Assembly: GCA_964614265.1 (NCBI GenBank)
Contig: CAZTKT010000022.1
Span: 1-14,886 of the forward strand
Source of the DNA: JACQKD01 sp964614265
GTDB taxonomy: Bacteria; Patescibacteriota; Minisyncoccia; Phycocordibacterales; UBA918
DNA: 14,886 bases
Reading direction: 5' to 3'
Made by a program: the position numbers and the translations under genes. Shown in pieces: positions 14,467-14,886 of this stretch (the stretch's first letter is position 1; every line of letters begins with the position of its first letter). Below the pieces are notes generated by a model, which was not told the origin of the DNA, searched no databases, and saw only the letters and a list, made by a program, of their open reading frames with translations.

Positions 14467-14886
14467 TTAGTTATTGATAATTGCCTCAGCATCGTTCACA
14501 ACATTCACTTGTTCACCACGAATATCCGCATCGGTGATACCAAAGCGTTCCTTCCACATATCCAATCGCTTTCTGTTTTCCTTGAAAGATAGGACGTATC
14601 CTTTACGAGTTTTGTATGGCTTGAGTTGTAGCTTTGTTCGCAGGTACCATCCCACTTTTCGGGCTTGAAGAGTGTCATCACTGGTATCAATTTCCTTGTT
14701 CACCTCGTCAGTAATCTGCTTGACCGTTATCTCGTTTCCTTTGAGTTCGTATTCTAATTTGAGGACGGCAAAAACAATGTCGCTTTCCCAAGAAAGACCA
14801 CGGTCAGCAACAAGTTCAGCGTTGTATTGGACGATGAAGGTTTTGAGCTGATTTCTGATAGCTTCGTCTTTGATAATGGATAAAAG
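14467..14886 (-). CDS. C-terminal part of a larger element-encoded protein (5' end off the window)
   Basis: The minus-strand frame is open from the window edge to TAA at 14467, giving at least 139 residues. An internal GTG at 14703 exists, but 61 sense codons upstream of it read as good protein (for example IKDEAIRNQLKTFIVQYNAEL), so the real start is probably beyond the window. The visible part has two helix-rich segments. The end (about 75-125, LQARKVGWYLRTKLQLKPYKTRKGYVLSFKENRKRLDMWKERFG) resembles a winged-helix domain such as those closing primase/helicase-type replication proteins of mobile elements. That resemblance is only suggestive, and no catalytic motif is in view. Confidence 0.65.
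   Translation of the reverse strand, partial: LLSIIKDEAIRNQLKTFIVQYNAELVADRGLSWESDIVFAVLKLEYELKGNEITVKQITDEVNKEIDTSDDTLQARKVGWYLRTKLQLKPYKTRKGYVLSFKENRKRLDMWKERFGITDADIRGEQVNVVNDAEAIINN

Larger units (their letters stand above)
11352..14886 (-). mobile_element. Left end of an integrated element carrying a large serine recombinase
   Basis: All genes from the tRNA to the window edge lie on the minus strand and are tightly packed (the largest gap is 40 bases, and one pair overlaps by 20). The sequence is visibly more AT-rich than the dcw cluster. The first gene is a site-specific recombinase that ends inside the tRNA. Integration at the 3' end of a tRNA gene is a standard feature of genomic islands and prophages, though usually with tyrosine integrases. 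The right boundary, expected to carry a copy of the tRNA 3' segment, is outside the window. No structural phage genes or conjugation genes are visible in this part. Confidence 0.7.

Noticed and set aside
14467..14703. Independent 78-aa gene starting at GTG 14703
   Set aside because: The frame is open for 61 further codons to the window edge with protein-like content, so this is a 5'-truncated longer gene.

Overview
The window looks like a chromosomal segment of a Candidate Phyla Radiation (Patescibacteria, Parcubacteria-like) bacterium. This rests on gene content and style: a class I (archaeal-type) lysyl-tRNA synthetase, very compact genes with frequent stop/start overlaps, weak or absent Shine-Dalgarno sequences, small diverged cell-wall proteins, and a MurF without the usual N-terminal domain. 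TGA is used as a normal stop (ends of the PBP2, tnpA and rsmH genes), so there is no sign of the UGA recoding seen in some related lineages. The phylum is an inference, not a database result.

Left part (1-5200, all + strand). A small one-helix membrane protein (139-300) is preceded by a nested set of inverted repeats that can fold into a multi-branched RNA, and is followed by an intrinsic terminator. Next come a PBP2-type transpeptidase (452-2152), greA (2231-2707, with a clear sigma70-like promoter), class I lysS (2765-4354) and a membrane-anchored, Pro/Thr-rich surface protein (4476-5189).

Middle (5200-6160). A compact IS200-like insertion sequence has an intact Y1/HUH transposase and matching subterminal hairpins. 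It abuts an open frame (5772-6107) that appears to have lost its 5' end. A UUCG-loop terminator closes this gene.

dcw-type cluster (6160-11050, + strand): mraZ, rsmH, ftsL-like, ftsI-like PBP and murF are almost certainly one operon. mraZ follows an array of repeated AAAGTG/GTGGTGGGAG boxes that look like MraZ autoregulatory operators. Together these genes make and regulate septal peptidoglycan synthesis.

tRNA junction (11100-11382). A 79-bp tandem repeat array leads into a 12-bp terminator hairpin whose 3' arm shares its last two bases with the first two bases of a tRNA-Glu(UUC) gene.

Right part (11352-14886, all - strand). This is the left end of an integrated mobile element. A large serine recombinase ends inside the tRNA gene, so its last residues are antisense tRNA sequence. 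Four genes follow on the same strand: an 80-aa ORF, a zinc-ribbon protein, a KHGL-motif protein and a C-terminal fragment running off the window edge. Base composition here is visibly more AT-rich than the dcw region. The other end of the element is outside the window, and its cargo has no function I can recognise. It is the best candidate in the window for something undescribed.
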